A stretch of 40,739 nt of DNA from Terriglobales bacterium (lineage in GTDB: Bacteria > Acidobacteriota > Terriglobia > Terriglobales > Acidobacteriaceae), in NCBI GenBank assembly GCA_016185365.1, contig JACPNP010000019.1:1-40739 (forward strand), read 5' to 3'. The notes below the pieces were generated by a model. It was not told where the DNA came from and did no database searches. It was given only the letters and a program-made list of their open reading frames with translations. Below, one piece after another: positions 16,881 to 25,861 of this stretch; within the stretch, counting starts at the first letter, position 1; each line of letters begins with the position of its first letter. Both the position numbers and the translations under genes were made by a program.

Positions 16881-18251
16881 ATGCCGGATTCACCCCAACT
16901 CGGTTTTCTGTTCTCCCAGCCGGAGAACATCCGGCGCATCTGGACGGTGCATGAACTGGTGGGCGCGTTACGCGCCGCCGTGGAACGCGAGTATGCGGAT
17001 GTCTTCGTCGAGGGTGAGGTCTCGAACTATCGTCCGGCCGACTCCGGCCACCTGTACTTCACGTTGAAAGACGGGGACTCGCAATTGCGGGTGGTGATGT
17101 TCCGTCCCCATGCGCGGCTGTTGCGCTTCCGGCCGGAGAACGGATTGCAGGTGATTGCGCGGGGCCGCATCACGCTGTACGAAGCCCGCGGTGACCTGCA
17201 ACTCTCCGCCGAGTATCTGGAGCCGAAGGGCGCCGGCGCATTGCAGATCGCCTTCGAGCAGCTCAAGGCCAAACTGGCGGAAGAGGGCCTGTTCGAGGCG
17301 GCGCGCAAGCGTCCCCTTCCGGCGATGCCGCGGCGCATCGGCATCGTCACCTCACCGCGCGGCGCCGCCATCCAGGACATGCTCAACATCCTTCGCCGCC
17401 GCCACGAAGGCGTGCATGTGCTCATCCACCCGGCGCAAGTCCAGGGGGAGAATGCGCCCGCCGAGGTCGCCGCCGGGGTCCGTTATTTCAATAGTCCAGG
17501 CGCGGAAAAAGTGGACGTCATCATCGTGGCCCGTGGCGGTGGCTCCGCCGAGGACCTTGCCGCGTTCAATGATGAGACGCTGGCGCGAACCATCTCCGCT
17601 TCGAAGATCCCCACCATTTCCGCCGTCGGCCACGAGACGGACTTCACTATCGCGGATTTTGTCGCCGACCTGCGCGCGCCCACGCCCTCGGCCGCGGCCG
17701 AGCTGGTCATCGAGTCCAAGCATCAATTGGCGGAACGCGTGGCCAACCTGTCGCGCCGCATGCGCCATGCGGTGGAGTATCAGTTCTCGCAGGCGCGGCG
17801 GCGCTTCACGGAGCTCGCGCAGCACGCGGCCTTTGCCCGGATCCGGGACCTGCTCAACCGCCGCCAGCAGCGCGTGGACGATCTCACCTACCGCCTGGCG
17901 GATAGGCAGCGTCTCATGCTCTCGCAATATCGCAACCGGCTCGATGTAAGCACAGCTCGATTGCGCGCGCGCGACCTGCGCGGCATTTTACTCGCCATGC
18001 ATCGGGAGCTGGACGCATGGCGCAAGCGGCTTGCCACTGCCGGACATCAGCAACTTGTGCATCAACAGGCAGGATTGGAGAAGCTCAATGCCCGTCTGGC
18101 AGCGTTATCGCCCCTGAACATATTAGAGCGGGGCTATGCTCTCGTGTTCGATCCTGACGGCAATCTTGTCAAAGACCCCGCGCAGGTCCGGGCCGGACAG
18201 GAGCTCCGCGCCCGGGTCGCCCGCGGCGAGATCAAAGCTGTGGTGAAATAA
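16881..18251 (+). CDS. xseA: exodeoxyribonuclease VII large subunit
   Basis: 456 residues, a normal length. The N-terminal OB-fold nucleic-acid-binding domain (VEGEVSNYRPADSGHLYFTL) is followed by the catalytic domain with PRRIGIVTSPRGAAIQDML, VARGGGSAEDLAAFNDE and AVGHETDFTIADFVAD, then a long coiled-coil region. With XseB it degrades single-stranded DNA to oligonucleotides in the cytoplasm. The small-subunit gene, often next to xseA, is not in this window; fabG follows after 26 nt. Confidence 0.96.
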   Translation: MPDSPQLGFLFSQPENIRRIWTVHELVGALRAAVEREYADVFVEGEVSNYRPADSGHLYFTLKDGDSQLRVVMFRPHARLLRFRPENGLQVIARGRITLYEARGDLQLSAEYLEPKGAGALQIAFEQLKAKLAEEGLFEAARKRPLPAMPRRIGIVTSPRGAAIQDMLNILRRRHEGVHVLIHPAQVQGENAPAEVAAGVRYFNSPGAEKVDVIIVARGGGSAEDLAAFNDETLARTISASKIPTISAVGHETDFTIADFVADLRAPTPSAAAELVIESKHQLAERVANLSRRMRHAVEYQFSQARRRFTELAQHAAFARIRDLLNRRQQRVDDLTYRLADRQRLMLSQYRNRLDVSTARLRARDLRGILLAMHRELDAWRKRLATAGHQQLVHQQAGLEKLNARLAALSPLNILERGYALVFDPDGNLVKDPAQVRAGQELRARVARGEIKAVVK

Positions 18252-18277
18252 TCGTTTGACCGTGGAAAGGACCCTCC

Positions 18278-19024
18278 ATGTCTGACTTGAATGGCCGTGT
18301 GGCGCTCGTGACCGGGGCCTCGCAGGGCATCGGCCGCGCCTGCGCGATGGTGCTGGCCAAGTCCGGCGCCACCGTGGCCTGCGCCGCGCGCAACCAGGAG
18401 AAGCTTGATCAGGTGGTGGCGGAGATCCTCGCCGCCGGAGGCAGGGCGTCGGCGTTCAAGATGGATGTGGCCGATGAGGAGCAGACCAAGGCCGCCATCA
18501 AAGCAGCCATTGCCCAACTGGGCAAGATCGACATCCTGGTGAACAACGCTGGCATCACCCGCGACGCGCTGGTGATGCGCATGAAGCGCGCCGATTGGGA
18601 CGCGGTGCTCGACACCAACCTTACCGGCGCGTATGTCTGTGTGCAAGGCGTGATCGGCTCCATGTTGAAGCAGCGCTGGGGCCGCATCATTAATATCTCA
18701 AGCGTGTTTGGCCAGATGGGCCAGACGGGCCAGGCCAATTACGCCGCCGCCAAAGCCGGCCTCATCGGCCTGACCATGGCCCTGGCCCGCGAATTCGCCA
18801 GCCGCAACATCACCGTCAACGCCGTCGCTCCCGGCTGGATCGAGACCGCAATGACCCAGGACCTGAACGCGGAAGTCCGCGAGCAGGCCATGAAGTTGAT
18901 CCCGCTCGGACGTCCCGGCACCGATCTGGACATCGCTCACGCCGTGAATTTTCTCGCGTCCGAAGAAGCGGGCTATATCACCGGGAACACCCTCAAAGTG
19001 AACGGTGGGATGTTGATGGGATGA
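18278..19024 (+). CDS. fabG: 3-oxoacyl-ACP reductase (SDR family)
   Basis: 248 residues. The NAD(P)-binding motif TGASQGIG is near residue 12, NNAG near 90, the catalytic Ser lies in INISSVFGQMG and Tyr/Lys in YAAAKAG (about 140-160), and the end has GYITGNTLKVNGGM, typical of FabG. It reduces 3-oxoacyl-ACP in the fatty-acid elongation cycle. A GGAAAGG ribosome-binding site precedes the ATG. Closely related SDR enzymes with other substrates cannot be excluded, because no other fab gene is adjacent. Confidence 0.9.
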   Translation: MSDLNGRVALVTGASQGIGRACAMVLAKSGATVACAARNQEKLDQVVAEILAAGGRASAFKMDVADEEQTKAAIKAAIAQLGKIDILVNNAGITRDALVMRMKRADWDAVLDTNLTGAYVCVQGVIGSMLKQRWGRIINISSVFGQMGQTGQANYAAAKAGLIGLTMALAREFASRNITVNAVAPGWIETAMTQDLNAEVREQAMKLIPLGRPGTDLDIAHAVNFLASEEAGYITGNTLKVNGGMLMG

Positions 19025-19073
19025 AGTGTTTTGCCTCGAGTCATTGGACGCGGCCGTGACATCCTAATTACCC

Positions 19074-19571
19074 ATGACTACGCTCCTCCAGGCGGAATCG
19101 CCGCAACAGATTTCTGAAGCCCGCGCGCTCTTCGAGGAATACGGCGCTTCGCTCGGCTTCAGCCTCTGTTTCCAAAGCTTCGACAAGGAACTCGCGGGCC
19201 TGCCCGGAGACTATGCGCCGCCCGCCGGGAGTCTGGTCATTGCCTATGTGGATGATGCACCCGCCGGCTGTGTCGCGCTGCATGGTTTTGAAGGCACGAC
19301 CTGCGAGATGAAGCGGCTCTATGTCCGGCCCGCATTTCGCGGCCACCGGCTGGGCCGGCAGTTGATCGACCGCGTCATCGCGGATGCGCGCCAGGCCGGC
19401 TACACCCACATGCGCCTCGACACGGTTCCCGGTATCATGGGCAAGGCTGTGGAGCTGTATCGCGTTTACGGCTTCCGCGAGATCGCGCCCTACCGCGTCA
19501 ACCCCATCGAAGGCGCGCTGTACATGGAGTTGGATCTATCCATCGCCGCCACGAAAGGAATCGCACCATGA
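19074..19571 (+). CDS. GNAT-family N-acetyltransferase
   Basis: 165 residues. The acetyl-CoA-binding motif A is visible as KRLYVRPAFRGHRLGRQLIDRVI, with the R/Q-x-x-G-x-G/A-type loop (RGHRLG), followed by LYRVYGFREIAPY typical of the C-terminal part of the fold. The substrate is unknown. The stop codon overlaps the next ATG (ATGA), so the downstream hydrolase is probably translationally coupled. Confidence 0.88.
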   Translation: MTTLLQAESPQQISEARALFEEYGASLGFSLCFQSFDKELAGLPGDYAPPAGSLVIAYVDDAPAGCVALHGFEGTTCEMKRLYVRPAFRGHRLGRQLIDRVIADARQAGYTHMRLDTVPGIMGKAVELYRVYGFREIAPYRVNPIEGALYMELDLSIAATKGIAP

Positions 19572-20317
19572 AACGGTTCGCCCTGTGCTTTGCCCTGCTC
19601 GCATTCACCGCTTCGGCCTTCGCAGCGGAAGGCAAGACTGTGACCTACAAGTCCGGCAGCGACACCATCTCCGGCGTCCTTTACGCGCCGGCCAAGACGA
19701 TGAAAGGCAAGCTCCCGGCCATTGTGATCATCCACGAGTGGTGGGGGCTGAATGACTGGGTCAAGGAGCAGGCGTCCAAGTGGGCCGATCAGGGATACGT
19801 CACGCTGGCCGTCGATCTCTATCGCGGCAAGGTCGCCACCGATCGCGATATGGCGCACGAGCTCATGCGCGGTCTCGACCAGGAACGCGCCGTGGCGGAC
19901 ATGCGCGCCGGGATTGCTTACCTCAAGGCATTACCCAATGTGGATGCCGCGCGCATCGGCTCGATCGGATGGTGCATGGGGGGAAGCATGAGTTTCCGGC
20001 TGGCGGTCGGTGAACCCACGCTGAAGGCGGCCGTGATCAACTACGGCGGCGTCACCTCGGATCCGGCTGTGCTGGGCAAGATCAAGGCCAGCATCCTCGG
20101 CATTTTCGGCGGCCAGGACCGTGGCATTCCGCTCGATGACGTGACCAAAATGGCGGCCGAGCTGAAAAAGCAGAAAAAATCCGTCGATATCCGGGTCTAT
20201 CCCGAGGCTGGACACGGGTTTCAGAATCCGAATAATCAGGGCGGCTACCGGGCGGAGGATACCGCCGACGCCTGGAAGCTCCAGACCGAGTTTTTCGCCA
20301 AATCCTTGAAAAAATAG
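19568..20317 (+). CDS. exported dienelactone hydrolase family protein
   Basis: 249 residues beginning with a signal peptide (FALCFALLAFTASAFAAEG). It has the alpha/beta hydrolase fold of the dienelactone hydrolase family: IHEWWGLND supplies the conserved Glu, GWCMGG (about 134) the nucleophile Cys, GGQDRGIP (about 182) the Asp and PEAGHGFQNP (about 215) the His. Classical members open dienelactone rings in the cytoplasm; an exported member probably has a different ester or lactone substrate. It overlaps the acetyltransferase gene by 4 nt. Confidence 0.9.
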   Translation: MKRFALCFALLAFTASAFAAEGKTVTYKSGSDTISGVLYAPAKTMKGKLPAIVIIHEWWGLNDWVKEQASKWADQGYVTLAVDLYRGKVATDRDMAHELMRGLDQERAVADMRAGIAYLKALPNVDAARIGSIGWCMGGSMSFRLAVGEPTLKAAVINYGGVTSDPAVLGKIKASILGIFGGQDRGIPLDDVTKMAAELKKQKKSVDIRVYPEAGHGFQNPNNQGGYRAEDTADAWKLQTEFFAKSLKK

Positions 20318-20426
20318 GCGCTTAACAGCCAAACCAACGGTGGCGATAGTAGTTTCCTAAGTCATTCCCGATTTCCAGCTTTTCCGCGCCAACAAAAAAA
20401 AAGAGGTCGGGGCCGGGTTGGGGTGG

Positions 20427-20444
20427 TAGTCACCAAAGTAACTA
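20427..20444. promoter_or_regulatory. dyad-symmetric operator candidate upstream of XRE regulator
   Basis: TAGTCACCAAAGTAACTA is an 18-bp near-perfect palindrome (TAGTYAC, 4 bp, GTRACTA) about 105 bp before the start of the helix-turn-helix gene. It is a reasonable autoregulatory site by position. The interval also contains an inverted repeat GTCGCACCCGTGCGGCGAC nearer the gene. Confidence 0.35.
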
Positions 20445-20549
20445 ACTGAATACTTTTTCCCTTGCCCCGGATTACCCATCTGGTTAACATCCTCTTTGAG
20501 ACGTCGCACCCGTGCGGCGACTCGCAAAAAGAGGAAACCACAACCACTC

Positions 20550-20903
20550 ATGAACATCGGAGAAACCATCCGCAACTTCCGCCTGCAGAAGAGCATGTCG
20601 CAGGGGGACATCGAGAAACGCACCGGCCTGCTGCGCTGCTATCTTTCGCGCGTGGAGAACGGGCACACCATTCCCTCGCTTGACACCCTGGCCAAGATCG
20701 CCCAGGCCATGGAGATCTCGCTCTCGCACTTCTTTGAGAACGGCGCGGTCGAGAATGGGAACGGGAACGGCAAAGCAGCGCCGCAGATCAGCGACGACGA
20801 AGTGCGTTTCCTTGGCCAGATCCGCAAATATTCTCCCAGCCTGAATGACAGTGACCGCAAACTGGTGGTGGCCATGGTCAAGAAGATGGCCGGGAACCGA
20901 TAG
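20550..20903 (+). CDS. XRE-family helix-turn-helix regulator
   Basis: 117 residues from the ATG at 20550; the frame upstream is not gene-like. The N-terminal HTH_3 domain (residues 1-65) has SQGDIEKRTGLLRCYLSRVENGHTIPSL in the expected helix-turn-helix positions. An asparagine-rich linker (ENGNGNGK) leads to a C-terminal segment of about 45 residues ending in a basic helix. It should act as a DNA-binding dimer. The target genes are unknown. Confidence 0.88.
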   Translation: MNIGETIRNFRLQKSMSQGDIEKRTGLLRCYLSRVENGHTIPSLDTLAKIAQAMEISLSHFFENGAVENGNGNGKAAPQISDDEVRFLGQIRKYSPSLNDSDRKLVVAMVKKMAGNR

Positions 20904-20919
20904 CCCGCCTCGCCGGCTG

Positions 20920-21027
20920 ATGCGCGCACTTCGCCGCCAGGCACTTGGGCTCATCCTGATCGCCGGGATCCTCTTCGCGTACCTGCTCTATCGCTATGGC
21001 AATGTCCTACACTGGTCGGCGCGATGA
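20920..21027 (+). CDS. 35-residue single-helix membrane peptide
   Basis: The ATG at 20920 opens a 35-codon frame with an Arg-rich N-terminus (RALRRQ) and one clear transmembrane helix (ALGLILIAGILFAYLLY), ending HWSAR. Its TGA overlaps the ATG of miaA (ATGA), so it is positioned for translational coupling. It starts 16 nt after the XRE stop. Composition and overlap favour a real gene. No known family was recognised. Confidence 0.5.
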   Translation: MRALRRQALGLILIAGILFAYLLYRYGNVLHWSAR

Positions 21028-22007
21028 ATGCGCCGGCTCTTGACCCGACTTCCGATCCCTACCCGCTGATCACGATCGCCGGACCCACCGCCAGCGGCAA
21101 GTCGGCGCTGGCTCTGGCCCTGGCGGAGCGCTTTGGCGGCGAGATCGTCAGCTGCGATTCGGTCGCCGTCTATCGCGGATTTGAGATCGGCACAGCCAAG
21201 CCTTCCCATGCGGACCGTACTCGTGTCCCGCATCACCTGATCGATCTGGCCGAAGCGACGCAGCCATTCACCGCGGGAGATTACGCGCGCGCGGCCCGGA
21301 CCGCGCTGGCCGGCATAAGGGATCGGGGCAGGCTTCCGATCGTTGCCGGCGGGACTGGGTTTTATATGCGCGCGCTGCTTGAAGGACTCTTCGCCGGCCC
21401 GCACCGCGACGAATCCCTGCGGGAGCGGCTGCGAAGCCTGGCCGCAAGCAAGGGCCCCTCACATCTGCACCGCGTGCTGGGTCGGCTCGACCCGGAAGCC
21501 GCGAGCCGGATCCACCCCAATGACACTCCGAAGCTGGTCCGCTCGGTCGAGATCTGTTTTTCATCCGGTGAGCGCGTGAGCGAGATGTTTCAACGTGGCC
21601 GTGATCCTCTTACCGGATTTCACATCATCAAGCTGGCACTCGACCCGGACCGGGCCGCACTCTATGAGCGCATCAATGGGCGATGCCAGGTCATGTTTGC
21701 CAACGGCTTGGTCGAGGAAACGCGCGGTCTGCTTGAGAGGTACGGGAACAACGGCTTGCTGGAAGACCCCAGCAGCCCCATCAACGCATTGGGCTATCGC
21801 CAGGCCGTGCAATACCTGCGCGGAGAACTCACTCTGGAACAAGCCATCGCCGCCGCGCAAAAGGGTCATCGGAACTATGCAAAACGGCAGCTCACCTGGT
21901 CCCGCAACATCGGCGCGGAGGGCCTCACATGGCTGGCCGGGTTCGGCGACGACCCTTCGATCCAGGAATCCGCCTTTCAAATTGCCGCCCGGAGCATTCC
22001 ACGGTAA
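21024..22007 (+). CDS. miaA: tRNA dimethylallyltransferase
   Basis: 327 residues. The P-loop GPTASGKS lies near residue 20, followed by the family signatures SCDSVAVYRGFEIGTAKP, PHHLIDL, FTAGDYARAAR and VAGGTGFYMRALLEG, then NALGYRQAVQYLRG and KRQLTWSRN at the C-terminus. It transfers the dimethylallyl group to A37 of tRNAs reading UNN codons. The ATG overlaps the stop of the small membrane peptide gene. Confidence 0.96.
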   Translation: MNAPALDPTSDPYPLITIAGPTASGKSALALALAERFGGEIVSCDSVAVYRGFEIGTAKPSHADRTRVPHHLIDLAEATQPFTAGDYARAARTALAGIRDRGRLPIVAGGTGFYMRALLEGLFAGPHRDESLRERLRSLAASKGPSHLHRVLGRLDPEAASRIHPNDTPKLVRSVEICFSSGERVSEMFQRGRDPLTGFHIIKLALDPDRAALYERINGRCQVMFANGLVEETRGLLERYGNNGLLEDPSSPINALGYRQAVQYLRGELTLEQAIAAAQKGHRNYAKRQLTWSRNIGAEGLTWLAGFGDDPSIQESAFQIAARSIPR

Positions 22008-22019
22008 AGTGCAAGCATC

Positions 22020-23924
22020 ATGCGCTTGGTCCTGTCGCTGGCCTTGTTCATCACTTCACTCCTGCCCGCCGTTGAGCCCAGCGATAAGAAGACGCCCTTT
22101 CCCGCGCCCATCCAGTTGACGAAAGAAGGCGAGCGCTGGGCGGAGAAGCAACTGCGCTCCATGACCACGGAGCAAAAGGTCGGCCAGCTGATCATGATCA
22201 TGGGGCTGGCCGAGTTCCAGAACGTGGAAAGCCCGGGCTTCCTCCAGCTCAAGAGCGATCTGAAGAAATATCACGTCGGCTCGGTGCTGCTCACGGTGCG
22301 CACGGAAGGCGGGTTCGTGGTGCGCAACCAGCCGCTCGAAGCCGCCGCCATCACCAATGCGCTGCAGCGCGAGGCGGAGTTCCCGCTGATCATCGGCGCT
22401 GATTTCGAGCGCGGACTCTCCATGCGTTTGCTGGCCACGCCTGCATTTCCCCACGCCATGGCCTTTGGCGCGGCCGGCAAGCCGGAGCTGGTGGAGCGAT
22501 TCGGCGCGGTGGTGGCCCGCGAGGCGCGCGCCATCGGTGTGCAATGGAATTTCTTTCCCGTCGCGGACGTGAACTCCAACCCGCAGAACCCCATCATCAA
22601 CACACGCTCCTTCGGCGAAGATCCGAAGCAGGTAGGCGCTTTGCTCTCCGCGTATATTCGCGGCGCGCGCGCCAACGGACTGCTCACCACCGCGAAGCAT
22701 TTTCCCGGCCATGGTGACACCGACACAGACACACATCTTGCCCTCGCCCGGGTCAATGCGCCGCTCGAGCGGCTCAAGGCCGTAGACCTGCCGCCGTTCC
22801 AGGACGCTATTGATGCCGGCGTGGATGCGGTCATGGTGGCGCACGTCAGCGCCCCGGCGCTGGACCCCACACCCGACCGCGTGGCCAGCGTCTCGCCAAA
22901 GATCATTCAGGAACTGCTGATCCGAGACATGAAGTTCCAGGGCATGGTCGTGCCGGACGCCATGAACATGCGCGCGCTCGCTCCGTTGTACAAGGGCGAT
23001 GCCGCCGTCACTTCGCGCCGCATCGCGGTGGACGCGGTCCTGGCCGGCGAAGACATGGTCCTGCTGCCCTCGGACCTCGACGGCGCCTACAATGGCCTGC
23101 TCGATGCGGTCCGCTCCGGCGAGATCCCCACCGTACTTCTGGATGCCAAGGTCCGCAAGATCCTTCGTTTGAAAGCCTCGGTCGGCCTGCACCGGAGCCG
23201 GTTTGTCGACCTTGAGGCCGTAGCTCAGGAAGTGGGCCGGCCGGAAAGCTTCGCATTGGCCCAGGAAGTCGCCGAGTCCGCAATGACCCTGGTGCGGAAT
23301 GACGGCCAGGCGTTCAGCCTGCTGGCCGAGGAAAAGCGCCGTGCCTCGGGAACTTCCGTGACCAATGGTCCGTATCCTCCTTCAGGCGACAAGGGACGAA
23401 GTCAGTCCGGGACCGTGGCGTTGGTCCTCACCGATGATGTGCGCAGCGAGTGGGGACGCGGCTTCGACCGCGAACTGCGGGCGCGCGTGCCGGATGCCGA
23501 GGTGATTTACATCGATCCGCGTTTCGCGGGCTCGCTGATGGAACGGGTGACCGCAGCGGTCTTGAGCGCGAAGGTCGTCGTGATTGCGGCCTATTCGATC
23601 CCGGTGGCGGGAAAGCTGGTGGGAACGAAAGATGGGGCGATGAACTCGGTCGACTTAAGCACCAATGTATCGAGCCTGGTAGACCGGGTGTTGAAGATCG
23701 CCGCGCCGCGCACCGTGATGATTGCGATGGGAAGCCCGTATCTGGCCAAGGACTTCCCGGGGGTACAGACATATCTGTGCGCGTATTCGCATGCAAGCGC
23801 ATCGGAGACAGCGGCGGTGAAGGCCCTATTCGGCGAGATCCCTCTGAACGGGCATCTCCCGGTCACGATCCCCGGCTACGCCGAGCGCGAGACAGGGATC
23901 GAGCGTCCCGCAGCCAAGGATTGA
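22020..23924 (+). CDS. exported glycoside hydrolase family 3 (beta-N-acetylhexosaminidase-like)
   Basis: 634 residues with an N-terminal signal peptide. The GH3 N-terminal barrel includes IGADFERGLSMRL, the NagZ-type motif AKHFPGHGDTDTDTH (near 226), and VVPDAMNM carrying the presumed nucleophile Asp. A C-terminal GH3_C-like domain (about 430-630) ends in IPLNGHLPVTIPG. The KHFPGHGDT motif is characteristic of beta-N-acetylglucosaminidases, so peptidoglycan or chitin-derived sugars are the likely substrate, outside the cytoplasm. It begins 12 nt after miaA. Confidence 0.9.
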   Translation: MRLVLSLALFITSLLPAVEPSDKKTPFPAPIQLTKEGERWAEKQLRSMTTEQKVGQLIMIMGLAEFQNVESPGFLQLKSDLKKYHVGSVLLTVRTEGGFVVRNQPLEAAAITNALQREAEFPLIIGADFERGLSMRLLATPAFPHAMAFGAAGKPELVERFGAVVAREARAIGVQWNFFPVADVNSNPQNPIINTRSFGEDPKQVGALLSAYIRGARANGLLTTAKHFPGHGDTDTDTHLALARVNAPLERLKAVDLPPFQDAIDAGVDAVMVAHVSAPALDPTPDRVASVSPKIIQELLIRDMKFQGMVVPDAMNMRALAPLYKGDAAVTSRRIAVDAVLAGEDMVLLPSDLDGAYNGLLDAVRSGEIPTVLLDAKVRKILRLKASVGLHRSRFVDLEAVAQEVGRPESFALAQEVAESAMTLVRNDGQAFSLLAEEKRRASGTSVTNGPYPPSGDKGRSQSGTVALVLTDDVRSEWGRGFDRELRARVPDAEVIYIDPRFAGSLMERVTAAVLSAKVVVIAAYSIPVAGKLVGTKDGAMNSVDLSTNVSSLVDRVLKIAAPRTVMIAMGSPYLAKDFPGVQTYLCAYSHASASETAAVKALFGEIPLNGHLPVTIPGYAERETGIERPAAKD

Positions 23925-23941
23925 ACGAGGAGAGGAAAGTC

Positions 23942-24547
23942 ATGACAGGCATATGGACTCGCAACATCGCGCCGCTGCTGGCGCTCGGGTTGCTCGTTGG
24001 TTGTGGCATGCAGGTGAAGTCGGAGAAGGACGGGGAGAAAGGCGAAAAGGTCGCGATCTCCACCCCCCTCGGCGAATTGAAGGCCAATACCTCGGAAGTG
24101 AACCCCGAAGACACGGGGCTCACCGTATATCCCGGATCGCGGCTGAAGCCCAAGACCGACAAGAATGAAGGCCGCGCCAACATCAATCTGAATACCCCAT
24201 GGTTCGGGCTCAAAGTCGTGGCCATCTCGTATGAGACGGATGCCGCCCCGGACAAGGTCTGGGAGTACTACAAGGCTGAGATGAATAAGAAGTATGGCCG
24301 CACGCTGGAGTGCCGGCCCGGCTCTCCCGACCTCAAGATCGAGAAACGCAACAAAGACGAGCTGGTCTGTTTTGACGAAAACAACAAGAAAGGCCACAAC
24401 AGAGATGTGTTCATCTCCGCGGATAACATGGAGCTGAAGTCCGGCAGCAAGGAACGGCAACGCATCGTTTCGGTGAAGCCCACATCCAAGGGCACCGAAT
24501 TCGCGCTGGTTTATGTAGTGACCCGCGGAGAAAAGAACACCATGTGA
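23942..24547 (+). CDS. putative lipoprotein, function unknown
   Basis: 201 residues. A GAGGAGAGG stretch precedes the ATG. The lipobox LLVGC at about residues 18-22 marks a lipoprotein; a charged linker (KSEKDGEKGEK) and a soluble domain follow. That domain has LTVYPGSRLKP and VVAISYETDAAPDKVWEYYK, suggesting a small alpha/beta fold. No named family is recognised with confidence. It follows the GH3 gene closely, and the next frame overlaps its end. Confidence 0.75.
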   Translation: MTGIWTRNIAPLLALGLLVGCGMQVKSEKDGEKGEKVAISTPLGELKANTSEVNPEDTGLTVYPGSRLKPKTDKNEGRANINLNTPWFGLKVVAISYETDAAPDKVWEYYKAEMNKKYGRTLECRPGSPDLKIEKRNKDELVCFDENNKKGHNRDVFISADNMELKSGSKERQRIVSVKPTSKGTEFALVYVVTRGEKNTM

Positions 24548-24618
24548 TCGGCCGGGGAAGAGACGCAGCCACCTGCGACTCTTCGCTTGCCCCACCTTTC
24601 TCCCATCCTGTACCTTCA

Positions 24619-25260
24619 ATGGCGATGAGCCGCATCTGTTCCCAATGTCAGGCCGCCGTGGATGACGGCAAGCCGTTTTGTCCGCAATGCAACGCGCCGA
24701 TGGTGCGCGTGAGTGTGGAAGCCGAAACCCCTCCGAACCCTCGGCCGGCTGCGACCGTAAACGAGGAACGCCCTTCCATCCGCTGGTCATCCGCCCTGCC
24801 GAAGTGCCTGGCGTCGGGGATCGCCTCGATCTTCATTCTGACCATACTCGCGCTGATCGCTGAGCCTCTCGCACTGCTGGCGGTCCCGATCATGTCCGCA
24901 TTCACGGTCTGGTGGTACGGGCGCGGCGAGCGGATCAGCGCGGGTGTCGGCGCTCGATTGGGCGCAATGACCGGATTCGCCTGTTTCCTGGTGAATACCA
25001 TCCTGGCGGTGGCCCAATTCACCGCCAATCGCGCCGGGTTCGTGAACTTGATGCGCGAGACCATGGACCGTTCTCTGGCCCGCGAGCCCAATCCCCAGAC
25101 CAAGGAGATGGTGCACAAGATGCTGGAATCACCGGAAAACGTGATCACGCTGCTGGCCGTGGTCAGCGTGATCATCCTGATCATTTTTCTGGTGCTGGGC
25201 GTGGCCGGGGGCGCCCTGGCCGGGGCCGGAAAACGTCCATCCCCGGGCGATTCCGCCTGA
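24619..25260 (+). CDS. zinc-ribbon membrane protein
   Basis: 213 residues from the ATG at 24619 (a second ATG at 24625). The N-terminal zinc ribbon (CSQCQ..., then CPQC) is followed by a Pro-rich linker and four hydrophobic helices (two near residues 60-100, one near 115-135, one at about 175-205). This zinc-ribbon plus membrane layout is common among uncharacterised bacterial proteins. The frame continues upstream to a GTG at 24544 but without gene-like sequence. Confidence 0.7.
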   Translation: MAMSRICSQCQAAVDDGKPFCPQCNAPMVRVSVEAETPPNPRPAATVNEERPSIRWSSALPKCLASGIASIFILTILALIAEPLALLAVPIMSAFTVWWYGRGERISAGVGARLGAMTGFACFLVNTILAVAQFTANRAGFVNLMRETMDRSLAREPNPQTKEMVHKMLESPENVITLLAVVSVIILIIFLVLGVAGGALAGAGKRPSPGDSA

Positions 25261-25307
25261 CGGCGGCATGATGTATCATTCACAGCGTTTGTAACCACTC
25301 ACCCCTT

Positions 25308-25856
25308 ATGACTGAGATCCGCCAAAAAGGCCGGCTGATGTCCGCCTCTGAGATCGAGCGCACCTTTGTCCGCCTGGCCCATGAGATCGTGGAGAAGAAC
25401 AACGGAGCGCAGAACCTGGGCCTGGTGGGCATCAAGCGGCGCGGCATCCCCATGGCCGAGCGCCTAGCCGCGCTGATCAAGACCATCGAGAAACGCGACG
25501 TGGATTGCGGCGTGCTGGATATCAATCTTTATCGCGATGACCTCTCCACCCGCGGCGAGAAACCCGTGGTCATCCCCGGCGCCATCGGGTTTGACATCAC
25601 CGGCAAGCACATCATCTTGACCGATGACGTGCTCTACACCGGGCGCACCACCCGCGCCGCCTTGGATGCGCTCTTCGACCACGGCCGCCCCAGCAAAGTC
25701 GAACTGCTGGTGCTGATCGACCGTGGCCATCGCGAGCTGCCGGTGGAAGCCCAGTATGTGGGCCGCAAGGTCCAGACCGCCGACAACGAGATCATCGAAG
25801 TGAAGCTCCGCGAGATCGACAAAGACGAGCAGGTGCTGCTGGTGGAGCGGGTCTAG
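25308..25856 (+). CDS. pyrR: bifunctional pyr operon regulator / uracil phosphoribosyltransferase
   Basis: 182 residues, full length. The PRPP-binding loop IILTDDVLYTGRTTRAA is intact and the N-terminal GLVGIKRRGIPMAERL is typical of PyrR. PyrR binds pyr mRNA leaders in response to UMP and can make UMP from uracil. The leader before the gene is short (about 47 nt from the previous stop) and I see no clear attenuator, so its RNA target may lie elsewhere. It is first in pyrR-pyrB-pyrC. Confidence 0.95.
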   Translation: MTEIRQKGRLMSASEIERTFVRLAHEIVEKNNGAQNLGLVGIKRRGIPMAERLAALIKTIEKRDVDCGVLDINLYRDDLSTRGEKPVVIPGAIGFDITGKHIILTDDVLYTGRTTRAALDALFDHGRPSKVELLVLIDRGHRELPVEAQYVGRKVQTADNEIIEVKLREIDKDEQVLLVERV

Positions 25857-25861
25857 GCCCG

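Noticed and set aside
25245-25290. pyrR promoter and leader attenuator
   Set aside because: TTCCGC-17 bp-TATCAT and a short CCGCC/GGCGG stem can be drawn, but there is no U-run or antiterminator, so no attenuator is claimed.
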